From: an uncultured Microbacterium sp.
GTDB lineage: Bacteria; Actinomycetota; Actinomycetes; Actinomycetales; Microbacteriaceae
Length of the DNA: 64,000 bases
Assembly: GCF_947489255.1 (NCBI RefSeq)
Contig: NZ_CANLCY010000002.1
Coordinates: forward strand, 655,848-719,847
Direction of reading: 5' to 3'
In this document: one piece after another, positions 45,261 to 57,030 of the stretch
Position numbering within the stretch: the stretch's first letter is position 1
Layout: every line of letters begins with the position of its first letter
Made by a program: the position numbers and the translations under genes
The notes under the pieces: model-generated
The model's input: the letters and a program-made list of their open reading frames with translations, nothing else
Databases searched by the model: none
What the model was told of the DNA's origin: nothing

Positions 45261-45301
45261 GGTTCTCCTCGGGTGGGGGGCGGCGGGGACGACGTTACAG
45301 C

Positions 45302-46180
45302 CTACTCGCGACCGAGGTCGCGGTGAGCCACGCGGACGGCCACCCCCGGAACATCGGCAAGACGTGCAGCGAGCTCGCGCGCCATCACCACCGACCTGTG
45401 CTTACCCCCGGTGCACCCCACGGCCACCACGGAATGCCGCTTGTTCTCGCGCTGATAGCCCTCCAGGACGGGCCGAAGCGCGGCCGAATAGGCGTCGAGG
45501 AAGGTCGACGCGCCCTCCTGGCCCAGCACGTATTCCCGAACCTGGGGGTCTTCGCCGGTCAGCGGACGCAGCTCGTCGTTCCAGAACGGGTTGGGCAGGA
45601 AGCGCATGTCGGCGACGAGGTCGACATCGGGCGGCAGACCGTACTTGAAGCCGAAGCTCATGAGCGTGATCGTGTGCCGGGCCGCCCCCTCCTCGCCGAA
45701 GAGCGCGACCGTGCGCAGCGACAGTTGATGCACGTTCAGGCTCGAGGTGTCGATGACGACGTCTGCGGCCTCGCGCACCGGGGCCAGACGCTCGCGCTCA
45801 CGGCGGATGCCGTCGAGGATCGTGCCCTCGCCCTGGAGCGGGTGCGGCCGTCGCACCGCCTCGAAGCGACGCACCAGAACGGCGTCGGAGGCGTCGAGGA
45901 AGACCACGCGCACCTGGCGCCCCGCCTGCAGAGTGCGCATCGCCTCGGGGAGATCGCCGAACAGCGAACGCCCGCGCACGTCGACCACGACCGCCACGCG
46001 CGGCACGGCTCCGCCCGCGAGCTCGGTCAGTTCGAGCAGGGGCCGCAACATGCGCGGCGGCAGATTGTCGACGACATACCAGTCGAGGTCCTCGAGCGCA
46101 TTGGCCACCGTGGAGCGCCCCGCGCCCGACATGCCCGTGACGATCAGCACCTCACCTGGCTCATCGCGTGCCGGTTCCAT
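45302..46180 (-). CDS. rapZ: RapZ/YvcJ-type nucleotide-binding protein
   Basis: A P-loop protein of 292 residues of the RapZ family. In E. coli RapZ adapts RNase E to the GlmZ/GlmY RNAs controlling glmS, but Actinobacteria lack that RNA pair, so the role here is open. The P-loop is G-M-S-G-A-G-R-S-T with Arg replacing the usual Lys, a substitution I recall in other actinobacterial members. D-N-L-P-P follows. The C-terminal part has F-G-F-K-Y-G-L-P, the [10 protein letters not shown] segment, and [16 protein letters not shown] is upstream of the ATG. Confidence 0.93.
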   Translation of the reverse strand: MEPARDEPGEVLIVTGMSGAGRSTVANALEDLDWYVVDNLPPRMLRPLLELTELAGGAVPRVAVVVDVRGRSLFGDLPEAMRTLQAGRQVRVVFLDASDAVLVRRFEAVRRPHPLQGEGTILDGIRRERERLAPVREAADVVIDTSSLNVHQLSLRTVALFGEEGAARHTITLMSFGFKYGLPPDVDLVADMRFLPNPFWNDELRPLTGEDPQVREYVLGQEGASTFLDAYSAALRPVLEGYQRENKRHSVVAVGCTGGKHRSVVMARELAARLADVPGVAVRVAHRDLGRE

Positions 46181-46209
46181 GGCGATCGCCTCCCGTCGTC
46201 TCGTCCAGC

Positions 46210-48171
46210 CTACCGAGACAGGTGCGTGTGGATGGCCTCGGCCAGCGTCGGGCCGATGCCCGGGAGCACCGTCATCTCGTCGGGGGTCGCGTTCTTCAGC
46301 GCCGAGACGGAGCCGAAGTGCCGCAGCAGGGCCTTGATGCGGGCGTCGCCGAGACCGGGAACCTCCGACAGGACGCTGGAGATGTCGCGCTTGCGGCGCT
46401 TGCGCTGGTGGACGATCGCGAAGCGGTGGGCCTCATCACGCAGTCGTTGCAGCAGGTACAGCGCCTCCGAGGTGCGCGGCAGGATCACGGGGTACTCCTC
46501 ATTCGGCAGCCACACCTCCTCGAGACGCTTGGCGATGCCGCACAGCGCGATCTCCTCGTGACCGGCGTCGGCCAGGGCGCGCGCCGCCGCCGCCACCTGC
46601 GGCTGGCCGCCGTCGACGACGAGCAGCTGCGGACGATACGCGAAGCGCGGACGTTTGCGGGCGGTGACGACGTCGCCGTCGCTCGTGGCCTCCTCCGACT
46701 CGGGATCGGCCACGATCGCACCGTTCACCGTCTCGGGCTCGATCTCGTCGGGCCGGTCGAGGTAGGCCAGTCGGCGCGAGAGCACCTGGTACATCGAGTC
46801 GGTGTCGTCCGTGGTCTCGGCGACCCCGAACGAGCGGTACTGGTCTTTGCGCGGCAGGCCGTCTTCGAACACGACCATGGATGCCACGACATTGGTGCCC
46901 GCGAGATGCGAGATGTCGAAACACTCGATGCGCAGGGGCGCCTCGGTCATGCCGAGCGCCTCCTGCAGGTCGGTGAGCGCCTGCGAGCGGGCGACGTAAT
47001 CGCTCGTGCGACGGGTCTTGTGCAGCATCAGCGCCTGCTGCGCGTTGAGAGTGGCGGTCTTCAGCAGGTCGGCCTTGCGTCCGCGCTGCGCGACCTGCAG
47101 GGTCACCGGGCGCCCACGGCGCTCGCGCAGCCAGTCCTCCAGCTGCTCCGCATCGTCGGGCAGCTCGGGCACGAGCACCTGACGGGGGATGTCGGTCGCC
47201 TCGGCATCGCCGTACGTGCGCTGCAGCACCTGGTCGACGAGCTCGGCCCCGGAGATGTCGATCTCCTTCTCGATCGTGGTGGCGCGCACACCGCGGACGC
47301 GACCTCCGCGCACGACGAAGTGCTGCACCGTCGCGGCCAGCTCGTCCTCCGCGATGCCGAAGAGATCGGCATCCGTGTCGGAGGCGAGCACGAGCGCGCT
47401 CTTTCCGAGCACCGCGTCGATGGCCTGCAGGCGGTCGCGGTAGTGGGCGGCCGACTCGTAGTCCATCGCCGCCGAGGCCTCCTTCATGCGGGCGGTGAGC
47501 TCGCGCGTGAAGCGCTGGTCGCCGCCCGACATGAACGCGATGAAGTCGTCGACGACCGCGCGGTGCTCCTCGATCGTCACCTTCATCGAGCACGGCCCGC
47601 CGCAGCGGCCGATCTGCCCGGGGAAGCACGGACGACCGGATGCCATGGCCTTCTTGTAGGAGGAGTCGCTGCACGTGCGGATCGGGAAGACCTTGATCAT
47701 GAGGTCGATCGTGTCGTGCACCGCCCACACCTTCGGATACGGCCCGAAGTACTTGGCCCCGCGGATCTTGTGGTTACGCGTGACGATGACGCGCGGCGCC
47801 TCGTCGGCCAGCGTGATCGCCATGAACGGGTACGACTTGTCGTCGCGGTAGCGCACGTTGAACGGCGGATCGAACTCCTTGATCCACATGTACTCGAGCT
47901 GCAGCGAGTCGACGTCGCTGGGCACGACCGTCCACTCGACGCTGGCCGCGGTCGTGACCATGCGGCGCGTGCGTTCGTGGAGGGAGTGCAGCGGCGCGAA
48001 GTAGTTCGACAGTCGCGCGCGGAGGTTCTTCGCCTTGCCGACGTAGAGCACCCGACCGTCGGCATCCCGGAACCGGTAGACACCGGGGTTCGTGGGGATC
48101 TCCCCCGCTTTCGGTCGGTAGGGCAGCTGCGACATCCGTTTGCGCGATGCGGACGCAGGGGCGGAGGCCAT
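46210..48171 (-). CDS. uvrC: UvrC, excinuclease ABC subunit C
   Basis: Makes the two incisions of nucleotide excision repair. The 653-residue protein has an N-terminal GIY-YIG nuclease (G-V-Y-R-F...[12 protein letters not shown]) and a Cys cluster (C-S-D-S...C-F-P...C-G-G-P-C). A UVR motif lies near residue 225, then the RNase-H-like nuclease (E-C-F-D-I-S-H-L) and tandem HhH motifs at the end (V-P-G-L-G-D-A-R and L-P-G-I-G-P-T). Start 48171 lies 3 bp past the uvrA stop; ATG 48135 (M-S-Q-L-P-Y-R-P) is an alternative. It should be co-transcribed with uvrA. Confidence 0.95.
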   Translation of the reverse strand: MASAPASASRKRMSQLPYRPKAGEIPTNPGVYRFRDADGRVLYVGKAKNLRARLSNYFAPLHSLHERTRRMVTTAASVEWTVVPSDVDSLQLEYMWIKEFDPPFNVRYRDDKSYPFMAITLADEAPRVIVTRNHKIRGAKYFGPYPKVWAVHDTIDLMIKVFPIRTCSDSSYKKAMASGRPCFPGQIGRCGGPCSMKVTIEEHRAVVDDFIAFMSGGDQRFTRELTARMKEASAAMDYESAAHYRDRLQAIDAVLGKSALVLASDTDADLFGIAEDELAATVQHFVVRGGRVRGVRATTIEKEIDISGAELVDQVLQRTYGDAEATDIPRQVLVPELPDDAEQLEDWLRERRGRPVTLQVAQRGRKADLLKTATLNAQQALMLHKTRRTSDYVARSQALTDLQEALGMTEAPLRIECFDISHLAGTNVVASMVVFEDGLPRKDQYRSFGVAETTDDTDSMYQVLSRRLAYLDRPDEIEPETVNGAIVADPESEEATSDGDVVTARKRPRFAYRPQLLVVDGGQPQVAAAARALADAGHEEIALCGIAKRLEEVWLPNEEYPVILPRTSEALYLLQRLRDEAHRFAIVHQRKRRKRDISSVLSEVPGLGDARIKALLRHFGSVSALKNATPDEMTVLPGIGPTLAEAIHTHLSR

Positions 48172-48174
48172 GGC

Positions 48175-51141
<2,967 letters not shown>

Positions 51142-51147
51142 CTGTTA

Positions 51148-51170
51148 AGTCTAGGTCGACCCTCCGACAT
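51148..51170 (-). promoter_or_regulatory. PafBC/RecA-NDp-like DNA-damage promoter of uvrA
   Basis: On the minus strand: ATGTCGGAG (51170-51162), an 8-nt spacer, then TAGACT (51153-51148), and 6 nt later the GTG start. This fits the known actinobacterial damage promoter TTGTCRGTG-N8-TAnnnT in spacing and at 7 of 9 upstream positions. The same layout occurs before uvrB and the GIY-YIG gene. Confidence 0.8.
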
Positions 51171-51390
51171 CGGCCCCGGGTTCGCCCCGAGCGCACGGAT
51201 GTGCGAGGCTCCCGCCCCGCTCGGGCCGCGGGACGGGCTCGGCGGAACGACTCCCGACCCGCCGCGTCCGGTCGGACGCTCCGGCGGAGGACGGCCGTGT
51301 CCCGTCACCGGCGGTCCGAGGCCCCCGTCTCGTCCGATGTCCCGCATCGCGGAGAGGCGCCATCGGACCGCGAGACGACGACGACGTCGC

Positions 51391-51819
51391 TCAGTCGCGC
51401 ACGGGCGCCGCGAACGGAGCGAGACCGTCGCGCAGGGCGATGAGCGAATGCTCGTCGGCGCCGACGCGCTGCATGATCTTCCCCGGCACCTCGAGCGCCG
51501 CAGCGCGCAGCGCCCGCCCCTCGTCGGTGAGGTCGATGTCGAGGACCCGCTCGTCGTCGGCACGACGCCGGCGCACCACCCGCCCCTGCGCCTCGAGACG
51601 CTTCACCAGGGGCGAGAGGGTCGCCGGCTCCATCGCGAGTTCCGCGGCCAGCGCTCCCAGCGACCTCGGGGCGCTCTCCCACAGGGCGAGCATCACGAGA
51701 TACTGCGGGTGCGTCAGCCCGAGAGGCTCGAGCACGGGCCGATAGATCGCCACCACGTTCCGCGCCGCGGTGACGAGGGCGAAGCACACCTGATTCTCCA
51801 GCTTGAGGGGATCGTCCAT
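51391..51819 (-). CDS. MarR-family regulator of the OhrR type
   Basis: A winged-helix repressor of 142 residues. The N-terminal L-E-N-Q-V-C-F-A-L, with Cys at residue 12, matches the redox-sensing Cys region of OhrR proteins. Y-R-P-V-L-E-P-L-G-L-T-H-P-Q-Y-L-V-M-L-A-L-W-E is the OhrR/MarR dimer and HTH entry, and the wing is R-R-R-A-D-D-E-R. OhrR normally represses an organic-hydroperoxide reductase (ohr). Here the divergent neighbour is a small Cys protein instead. AAGGAGG precedes the ATG. A palindrome at 51839-51850 is the likely operator. Confidence 0.88.
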   Translation of the reverse strand: MDDPLKLENQVCFALVTAARNVVAIYRPVLEPLGLTHPQYLVMLALWESAPRSLGALAAELAMEPATLSPLVKRLEAQGRVVRRRRADDERVLDIDLTDEGRALRAAALEVPGKIMQRVGADEHSLIALRDGLAPFAAPVRD

Positions 51820-51838
51820 CGCCTCCTCCTTCGAATAG

Positions 51839-51850
51839 TTAGTACACTAA
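51839..51850. promoter_or_regulatory. Candidate MarR/OhrR operator
   Basis: TTAGT-AC-ACTAA is a perfect 5-bp inverted repeat around a 2-bp centre in an AT-rich island. It lies between the divergent MarR gene and the small Cys-protein gene and reaches the first possible ATG of the latter (51850). The regulator could repress both genes from here. Confidence 0.55.
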
Positions 51851-51855
51851 TGATC

Positions 51856-52092
51856 ATGACACGAAAGGATGCCGATCGCCCATCGCTCCGCGCACGCGTG
51901 CGCGAGGCCGGCGGCTGGTACCAGTACCTCAACACCCGACTGATCCGCGTCGCGGGACCGGCATCCGTCGGCCCGTACGAGACCACACCCGAGCCCGTGC
52001 GCACGGGACGCCCGTGCCCCCTGTGCGGCCACGCGATGGCCGAGCACACGGTCGACCGGACGGGCCCCAAGCCGCTCCTGCACTGCCCCTGA
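51856..52092 (+). CDS. Small Cys-rich (zinc-ribbon-like) protein divergent from the OhrR-type regulator
   Basis: A 78-residue protein with a basic N-terminus and Y-Q-Y-L-N-T-R-L, then G-P-A-S-V-G-P-Y-E. The C-terminal half carries C-P-L-C-G-H and ends in H-C-P, which could bind a metal. I do not know its function. An ATG 6 nt upstream (51850) is equally possible. No Shine-Dalgarno is visible, so a leaderless start is plausible. Regulation by the adjacent repressor is inferred from the shared intergenic palindrome. Confidence 0.65.
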   Translation: MTRKDADRPSLRARVREAGGWYQYLNTRLIRVAGPASVGPYETTPEPVRTGRPCPLCGHAMAEHTVDRTGPKPLLHCP

Positions 52093-52118
52093 CGGCGGCG
52101 ACTCCTCGCCCGCCCGCG

Positions 52119-52541
52119 TCATCCCAACCGCGGACGCCCGTGCGCATCCAACGGCCACCCGGGATTGACCGCGACCTCCCACGGGTGGCCGTCGGGATCG
52201 ACGAAGACGCCGGAATAGCCGCCCCAAGCCGTGGGAGCGCCACCTCGCGCGAGTCTCGCCCCGGCTGATCGGGCCGCCTCCAGGATCGCGTCGACCTCGG
52301 CCTCGGTACCGACGTTGTGCGCCAGGGTGACGCCTCCCCACCCGCCCCCGTCCACGACCTGCGAATCCTCGGCCAGGGAGTCCCGCACCCAGAGCGCGAC
52401 GACGAGCCCGCCGGTGTCGTAGAAGGCCACCTCACCGTCGACGGAGGCCGGGTGAGGATGCCAGCCGAGTGCGCCGTAGAAGGTGACCGCCCGGGTGAGA
52501 TCACGCACGCCGAGGGTGATCAGTGTGACGCGCTGCTCCAC
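52119..52541 (-). CDS. VOC/glyoxalase superfamily protein
   Basis: A 140-residue protein with one vicinal-oxygen-chelate domain. The opening V-T-L-I-T-L-G-V-R-D-L-T-R-A-V-T-F-Y is classic, as are F-Y-D-T-G-G near the middle and G-V-F-V-D-P-D-G-H-P-W-E near the end with the conserved His/Glu. Such proteins range from glyoxalases to drug-binding proteins; the substrate is unknown. It converges on the small Cys-protein gene and its GTG start is 8 bp from the UvrB-end tandem repeat. Confidence 0.85.
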   Translation of the reverse strand: MEQRVTLITLGVRDLTRAVTFYGALGWHPHPASVDGEVAFYDTGGLVVALWVRDSLAEDSQVVDGGGWGGVTLAHNVGTEAEVDAILEAARSAGARLARGGAPTAWGGYSGVFVDPDGHPWEVAVNPGWPLDAHGRPRLG

Positions 52542-52550
52542 CGGTCGTCC

Positions 52551-52610
52551 TTCCCCGGGTCAGGCGTGCCCGGCCCGCTCTTCCCCGGGTCAAGCGTGCC
52601 CGGCCCGCTC
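52551..52610. repeat. 30-bp tandem duplication covering the uvrB stop
   Basis: 52551-52580 and 52581-52610 are the same 30-bp unit with one mismatch (A/G at position 13). The second copy encodes the last residues of UvrB (E-R-A-G-H-A-stop). The first copy repeats the same residues and a second in-frame TGA downstream. The unit length is exactly 10 codons. Confidence 0.9.
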
Positions 52611-54659
52611 CATCGCGCGCAGCTCCTTCTTCATGTCCTGCACCTCATCGCGCAGACGCCCCGCCAACTCGAACTTGAGCTCGGCGGCGGCGGCCAGCAT
52701 CTGCTGGGTGAGGTCGGCGATCGTGGACTCGAGCTGATCCGCACCTTCGGCCGCGATCCCCGTGCGCCGCAGCGACGGCGTCGGCGACTTGCCCTTGCCC
52801 GCCTTGTCGTTGCGGGCGAGCAGCTTCTTGGTGTCCGTCGCCTCGCGGTTGAGCACCTCGGTGATGTCGGCGATCTTCTTCCGCAGCGGCTGCGGATCGA
52901 TGCCGTGCTCGGTGTTGTACGCGATCTGCTTCTCGCGCCGACGTTCCGTCTCGTCGATGGCGTTGCGCATCGAATCGGTGATCTTGTCGGCGTACATGTG
53001 CACCTCGCCCGAGACGTTTCGCGCCGCACGGCCGATCGTCTGGATGAGGGAGGTCCCGCTGCGCAGGAATCCCTCCTTGTCGGCGTCGAGGATCGCCACG
53101 AGCGAGACTTCGGGGAGGTCGAGACCCTCGCGCAGCAGGTTGATGCCGACGAGCACGTCGTAGACCCCGGCTCGCAGCTCCGTCAGCAGCTCGACGCGTC
53201 GCAGGGTGTCGACATCCGAGTGCAGGTACCTCACGCGCACGCCGTGCTCGCCGAGGAAGTCGGTGAGCTCCTCCGCCATCTTCTTGGTGAGGGTGGTGAC
53301 GAGCACGCGCTCGTCGCGCTCGACGCGCACCCGGATCTCCTCGAGAAGGTCGTCGATCTGCCCCTTCGAGGGCTTGACGATGATCTCTGGGTCGACCAGC
53401 CCCGTGGGGCGGATGATCTGCTCCACGACGCCGTCGGCGATCCCCATCTCGTAGCGCCCCGGGGTGGCCGAGAGGTAGACCGTCTGCCCCACGCGCTCCT
53501 TGAACTCGTCCCAGCGCAGCGGACGGTTGTCCATGGCGCTGGGCAGACGGAAGCCGTGCTCGACGAGCGTTCGCTTGCGCGACGCGTCGCCCTCGTACAT
53601 CGCACCGATCTGCGGAACGGTCACGTGCGACTCGTCGATCACGAGCAGGAAGTCGTCGGGGAAGAAGTCGAGCAGCGTGTGCGGCGGGTCGCCCGCCATG
53701 CGGCCGTCCATGTGGCGCGAGTAGTTCTCGATGCCCGAGCAGAAGCCCAGCTGCTGCAGCATCTCGAGGTCGAAGGTCGTGCGCATGCGCAGCCGCTGCG
53801 CCTCGAGCAGCTTGTTCTGCGACTCGAGCTCCTTCAGGCGCTCGGCGAGTTCGTGCTCGATGGTGCCGATCGCCCGCTGCACCGTCTCCGTGCCCGCGAC
53901 GTAGTGCGACGCGGGGAAGATCGGCACCGAGTCCATCTTCTCGATGACGTCGCCCGTCAGCGGATGCAGGGTGTACAGCGCCTCGATCTCGTCACCGAAC
54001 ATCTCGATGCGGATCGCGTACTCCTCGTAGACCGGGATGATCTCGATCGTGTCGCCCCGCACGCGGAAGTTGCCGCGGGAGAAGTCGACGTCGTTGCGGT
54101 TGTACTGCATCGAGATGAACTTGCGGATGAGCGCGTCGCGGTCGTACCGCTCTCCCACCTGCAGGGCGACCATGGCGCGCAGGTATTCCTCGGGGGCACC
54201 GAGGCCGTAGATGCACGAGACCGTCGAGACGACGACGACGTCGCGACGCGAGAGCAGCGAGTTGGTCGTCGAGTGACGCAGCCGCTCGACCTCGGCGTTG
54301 ATCGAGCTGTCTTTCTCGATGAACGTATCGGTCTGCGGCACGTAGGCCTCGGGCTGGTAGTAGTCGTAGTACGACACGAAGTACTCGACCGCGTTGTTCG
54401 GCATGAGTTCGCGGAACTCGTTCGCCAGCTGCGCGGCGAGGGTCTTGTTGTGCGCCAGGACGAGGGTCGGGCGCTGCACCTGCTCGACGAGCCAGGCCGT
54501 GGTCGCGGACTTGCCCGTTCCGGTGGCGCCGAGCAGCACGACGTCGGTCTCGCCCGCGTTGATGCGCCCGGCGAGCGCTGCGATGGCCTGCGGCTGATCA
54601 CCGGACGGGGAGTATTCGCTGATGACCTCGAAAGGACGGACGGAGCGAGTGGGCTGCAT
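52590..54659 (-). CDS. uvrB: UvrB, excinuclease ABC subunit B
   Basis: The DNA-loading helicase-like subunit of nucleotide excision repair, 689 residues. Walker A is G-A-T-G-T-G-K-S near residue 45. The beta-hairpin [12 protein letters not shown] lies near residue 100, and the DEAD-like box is V-I-D-E-S-H. The helicase motif G-R-A-A-R-N and a C-terminal UVR domain complete it. ATG 54659 has no ribosome-binding site. It is exactly 6 nt from the -10 of a PafBC-type promoter, so it is probably leaderless. Its 3' end is duplicated in tandem. Confidence 0.96.
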   Translation of the reverse strand: MQPTRSVRPFEVISEYSPSGDQPQAIAALAGRINAGETDVVLLGATGTGKSATTAWLVEQVQRPTLVLAHNKTLAAQLANEFRELMPNNAVEYFVSYYDYYQPEAYVPQTDTFIEKDSSINAEVERLRHSTTNSLLSRRDVVVVSTVSCIYGLGAPEEYLRAMVALQVGERYDRDALIRKFISMQYNRNDVDFSRGNFRVRGDTIEIIPVYEEYAIRIEMFGDEIEALYTLHPLTGDVIEKMDSVPIFPASHYVAGTETVQRAIGTIEHELAERLKELESQNKLLEAQRLRMRTTFDLEMLQQLGFCSGIENYSRHMDGRMAGDPPHTLLDFFPDDFLLVIDESHVTVPQIGAMYEGDASRKRTLVEHGFRLPSAMDNRPLRWDEFKERVGQTVYLSATPGRYEMGIADGVVEQIIRPTGLVDPEIIVKPSKGQIDDLLEEIRVRVERDERVLVTTLTKKMAEELTDFLGEHGVRVRYLHSDVDTLRRVELLTELRAGVYDVLVGINLLREGLDLPEVSLVAILDADKEGFLRSGTSLIQTIGRAARNVSGEVHMYADKITDSMRNAIDETERRREKQIAYNTEHGIDPQPLRKKIADITEVLNREATDTKKLLARNDKAGKGKSPTPSLRRTGIAAEGADQLESTIADLTQQMLAAAAELKFELAGRLRDEVQDMKKELRAMERAGHA

Positions 54660-54665
54660 GATTCC

Positions 54666-54688
54666 AGCGTAGGCGGGGCCTCCGACAT
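54666..54688 (-). promoter_or_regulatory. PafBC/RecA-NDp-like DNA-damage promoter of uvrB
   Basis: On the minus strand: ATGTCGGAG (54688-54680), an 8-nt spacer, TACGCT (54671-54666), then 6 nt to the ATG. The upstream 9-mer is identical to those before uvrA and the GIY-YIG gene. Confidence 0.8.
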
Positions 54689-54772
54689 CGGGGTCGGCTT
54701 GCGTTCGCCGTCCGCGAGCACGAGGGCCTTGCTCAGCTCACCGGCGCGTCGACGAGCCGGCCGCGACCCCGG

Positions 54773-55375
54773 TCACGCGGTCGGGGAGATCCGCGCCCAG
54801 AGGTCGTCGACCTGCCGCCGCGTGGCATCCATCGTCGTGGCGGTGTCGATCACCACGTCCGCCAGCGCCAGCCGCTCCTCGTCGGAGGCCTGCGAGCCGA
54901 TGCGGGCACGGGCGTCGGCCTCGGTGAGACCGCGATCGTCGATGAGACGCCGAACGCGCGTCTCGACCGGAGCGTGCGCGACGATCACCAGGTCCCAGGC
55001 GTCGCCGGCGCGCGCCTCCGCGAGCAGCGGGACGTCGTAGACCACCACGGCCCGCGGGTCCCGGGCGAACGCCTCGTCGAAACGCCTCTGCGACTCGGCC
55101 TTCACCGCGGGGTGCACCAACGCGTTCAGAGTGGCCAGCCGGTCGGGATGACCGAACACGCGCGCTCCGAGACCGGGCCGGTCCAGCGCACCGTCGGCGG
55201 TGAGCACCTCGTCTCCGAACTCCCGGGCGATCGCGGCGAGCACGGCCGAGCCGGGCGCCTGCACCTCCCGCACGATCGCGTCGGCGTCGACGACGACCGC
55301 GCCGCGCTCGGCCAAGAGGGCGGAGATGGTGGACTTGCCGGAGGCGATCCCACCCGTCAGCGCGAGAAGAGGCAC
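54773..55375 (-). CDS. coaE: Dephospho-CoA kinase
   Basis: Performs the last step of coenzyme A synthesis. The 200-residue protein has the P-loop G-G-I-A-S-G-K-S-T near residue 8, D-A-D-A-I-V-R-E (substrate Asp), and Y-D-V-P-L-L in the lid region. The family R-V-R-R-L-I-D-D-R and R-I-G-S-Q motifs follow. GTG 55375 is the start because the conserved domain begins at residue 4. It sits upstream of uvrB on the same strand, as in other Actinobacteria. It is separated from uvrB by 113 bp that contain the uvrB promoter. Confidence 0.93.
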   Translation of the reverse strand: MPLLALTGGIASGKSTISALLAERGAVVVDADAIVREVQAPGSAVLAAIAREFGDEVLTADGALDRPGLGARVFGHPDRLATLNALVHPAVKAESQRRFDEAFARDPRAVVVYDVPLLAEARAGDAWDLVIVAHAPVETRVRRLIDDRGLTEADARARIGSQASDEERLALADVVIDTATTMDATRRQVDDLWARISPTA

Positions 55376-55489
55376 CCGAAGAGGATGCCATACCGCGCCG
55401 CCGCCGGCACCCCCGCGCGCCGCCGCGCGGCGTCGTCTACGATTCCTCACAGGTGGGAACGCTCTCTCCCTCCCGACGAAAGCTCCGCC

Positions 55490-55864
55490 ATGCCCGATAC
55501 CCGCACCACGGTGGTGATCGAGGACGACCTCGACATCCGCACGCTCGTGTCCGCCGTGCTCGAGAGCGCGGGGTTCACGGTGCACGCCGCGAGCACCGGG
55601 CTCGACGGCATCGAACTGGTCCGCCGGCACGAACCGGTGGTCACGACCCTCGACGTGAGCATGCCGGGCATCGACGGTTTCGAGACCGCGCGGCGCATCA
55701 GGGCATTCAGCGACACGCGCATCCTGATGGTGAGCGCTCGCGCCGATGAGGCGGAGCAGCGCATGGGACGCGAGGCCGGCGCGGACGACTACCTGACCAA
55801 GCCGTTCCGCCCGCGCGAGCTGCGCCGGCGCGTCGAAGACCTCGCCGCGGACGCGGGCTCCTGA
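55490..55864 (+). CDS. Stand-alone response-regulator receiver protein
   Basis: A 124-residue receiver domain with no output domain. The acidic pocket is E11-D12-D13, the phospho-acceptor is Asp55 (T-T-L-D-V-S-M-P-G), and the conserved Lys is in Y-L-T-K-P-F near residue 106. Single-domain receivers act by protein contact, as CheY or Spo0F do. It converges on the GGDEF-like/histidine-kinase pair, only 8 bp apart at the ends, and the kinase is a plausible partner. Confidence 0.9.
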   Translation: MPDTRTTVVIEDDLDIRTLVSAVLESAGFTVHAASTGLDGIELVRRHEPVVTTLDVSMPGIDGFETARRIRAFSDTRILMVSARADEAEQRMGREAGADDYLTKPFRPRELRRRVEDLAADAGS

Positions 55865-55872
55865 CCGGGCCC

Positions 55873-57030
55873 TCACCCGATCCGGAAGGACTGCTCCCCC
55901 GTCGCGGCGGCCCGCGCGGCCGCTTCGTCGGCCCGCAGCGTGAGCGCCTGCGAGTCGTACCCGTGATCCGCCGTGACCGCGACACCGACGCCGACCACGG
56001 GCACCACCGAGATGCTCAAGTGCGAAAGATCGCTCACGACGCTGTCGTGCAGCGCGCGCGCGACGCGCCCGATGTCGGTCGTCGGTCCGGTCGTGAACGC
56101 GACCGCGAGGCCGGTTGTGTCGGCCTCCCCCACCAGCGCCATCGTGGGCGAGTACCGGCGGACCGCGCGGCGCAGCTCCCGAGCGATCTGTTCCGCGTCG
56201 TCCGGGCCGAACGCCACGGCGACCCGCCGCAGATCGTCGATGCGGATGCCGATCACGCAGACGCCCTCGCCGGCGAGCTCGGCCCGCCCGCAGACGATGG
56301 CGAGCGTGGCCTCGAACGACTCGCGGAACAGCACGCCGTTGGCATCCACCGACAGTCGGCGGACGTCGGGCGAACCGCGCAGGGTCGACTCGTTCGCCCG
56401 GAGCACCGAGGTCACCGTCACCGCCGCGATCACGAGGGTGATCGTCAGCAACGCCGACACCCGGGTGTCGAAAACCGTGCGGAACAGCTCGCTGTCCGGC
56501 CCGCTCGCGAGGAACACCCCCGTGCGGCTGACGAACCAGACCGCTTCGATGGCCAGGATGATCGTCAGGCCCACCGTGCTCCAGCGCCGGCCGATGGCGC
56601 CGCGTCGCGTCTCGACCGCCCCGAGGACGGCGAACAGCGCGTTGCCCAGGAAGAACGGGATGGCACCGGCCCAGTCGCCTCCCGCCGGACCGGCCGCGAG
56701 GGCCGACACGATCACGAGCAGCACGACGGCGCCGAGGAGGATCGCGGACCCTCGCAAGGCGCGGCCGTTGAAGGCGACGCACCCCAGCCAGATGAACCCC
56801 GTCGCCGCGACGAACGCGCCGTTGCCCACGGCCACCGCCACGAAGACATCGGGCAGCAGCAGCCAGGCGATGTAGCAGAGCGCGGAGAAGGTGCCCGCGA
56901 GGTAGGCGCCGGACCAGAGGCGCCCGGGCAGGCCGTCCTTGAGCATGATCGTGTCGAGCAGGTACATGACCGCGGAGACCACGATGACGAGGGCTGCCGA
57001 GGCCTGCAGCGTCAGGACGTCGAAGATCAT
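55873..57030 (-). CDS. Membrane protein with a degenerate GGDEF-like domain
   Basis: A protein of 385 residues with about seven or eight transmembrane helices in the first 210 residues. A cytoplasmic domain of GGDEF fold follows (D-A-N-G-V-L-F-R-E-S-F-E onwards, with V-I-G-I-R-I-D-D-L-R). The position of the catalytic G-G-D/E-E-F loop reads V-G-E-A-D-T-T-G, so diguanylate cyclase activity is unlikely. It may instead be a receptor or scaffold. It overlaps the histidine-kinase stop by ATGA, implying joint translation. Confidence 0.8.
   Translation of the reverse strand: MIFDVLTLQASAALVIVVSAVMYLLDTIMLKDGLPGRLWSGAYLAGTFSALCYIAWLLLPDVFVAVAVGNGAFVAATGFIWLGCVAFNGRALRGSAILLGAVVLLVIVSALAAGPAGGDWAGAIPFFLGNALFAVLGAVETRRGAIGRRWSTVGLTIILAIEAVWFVSRTGVFLASGPDSELFRTVFDTRVSALLTITLVIAAVTVTSVLRANESTLRGSPDVRRLSVDANGVLFRESFEATLAIVCGRAELAGEGVCVIGIRIDDLRRVAVAFGPDDAEQIARELRRAVRRYSPTMALVGEADTTGLAVAFTTGPTTDIGRVARALHDSVVSDLSHLSISVVPVVGVGVAVTADHGYDSQALTLRADEAAARAAATGEQSFRIG

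Noticed and set aside
45302-46180. P-loop Arg in RapZ as an inactivating mutation
   Set aside because: G-x-S-G-A-G-R-S/G in place of Lys is, as far as I recall, common among actinobacterial members, so it is not specific to this strain.
47371-47395. TGTCGGAGG inside uvrC as a fourth damage promoter
   Set aside because: It is on the plus strand with no TAnnnT at the right spacing and no gene downstream in that direction.
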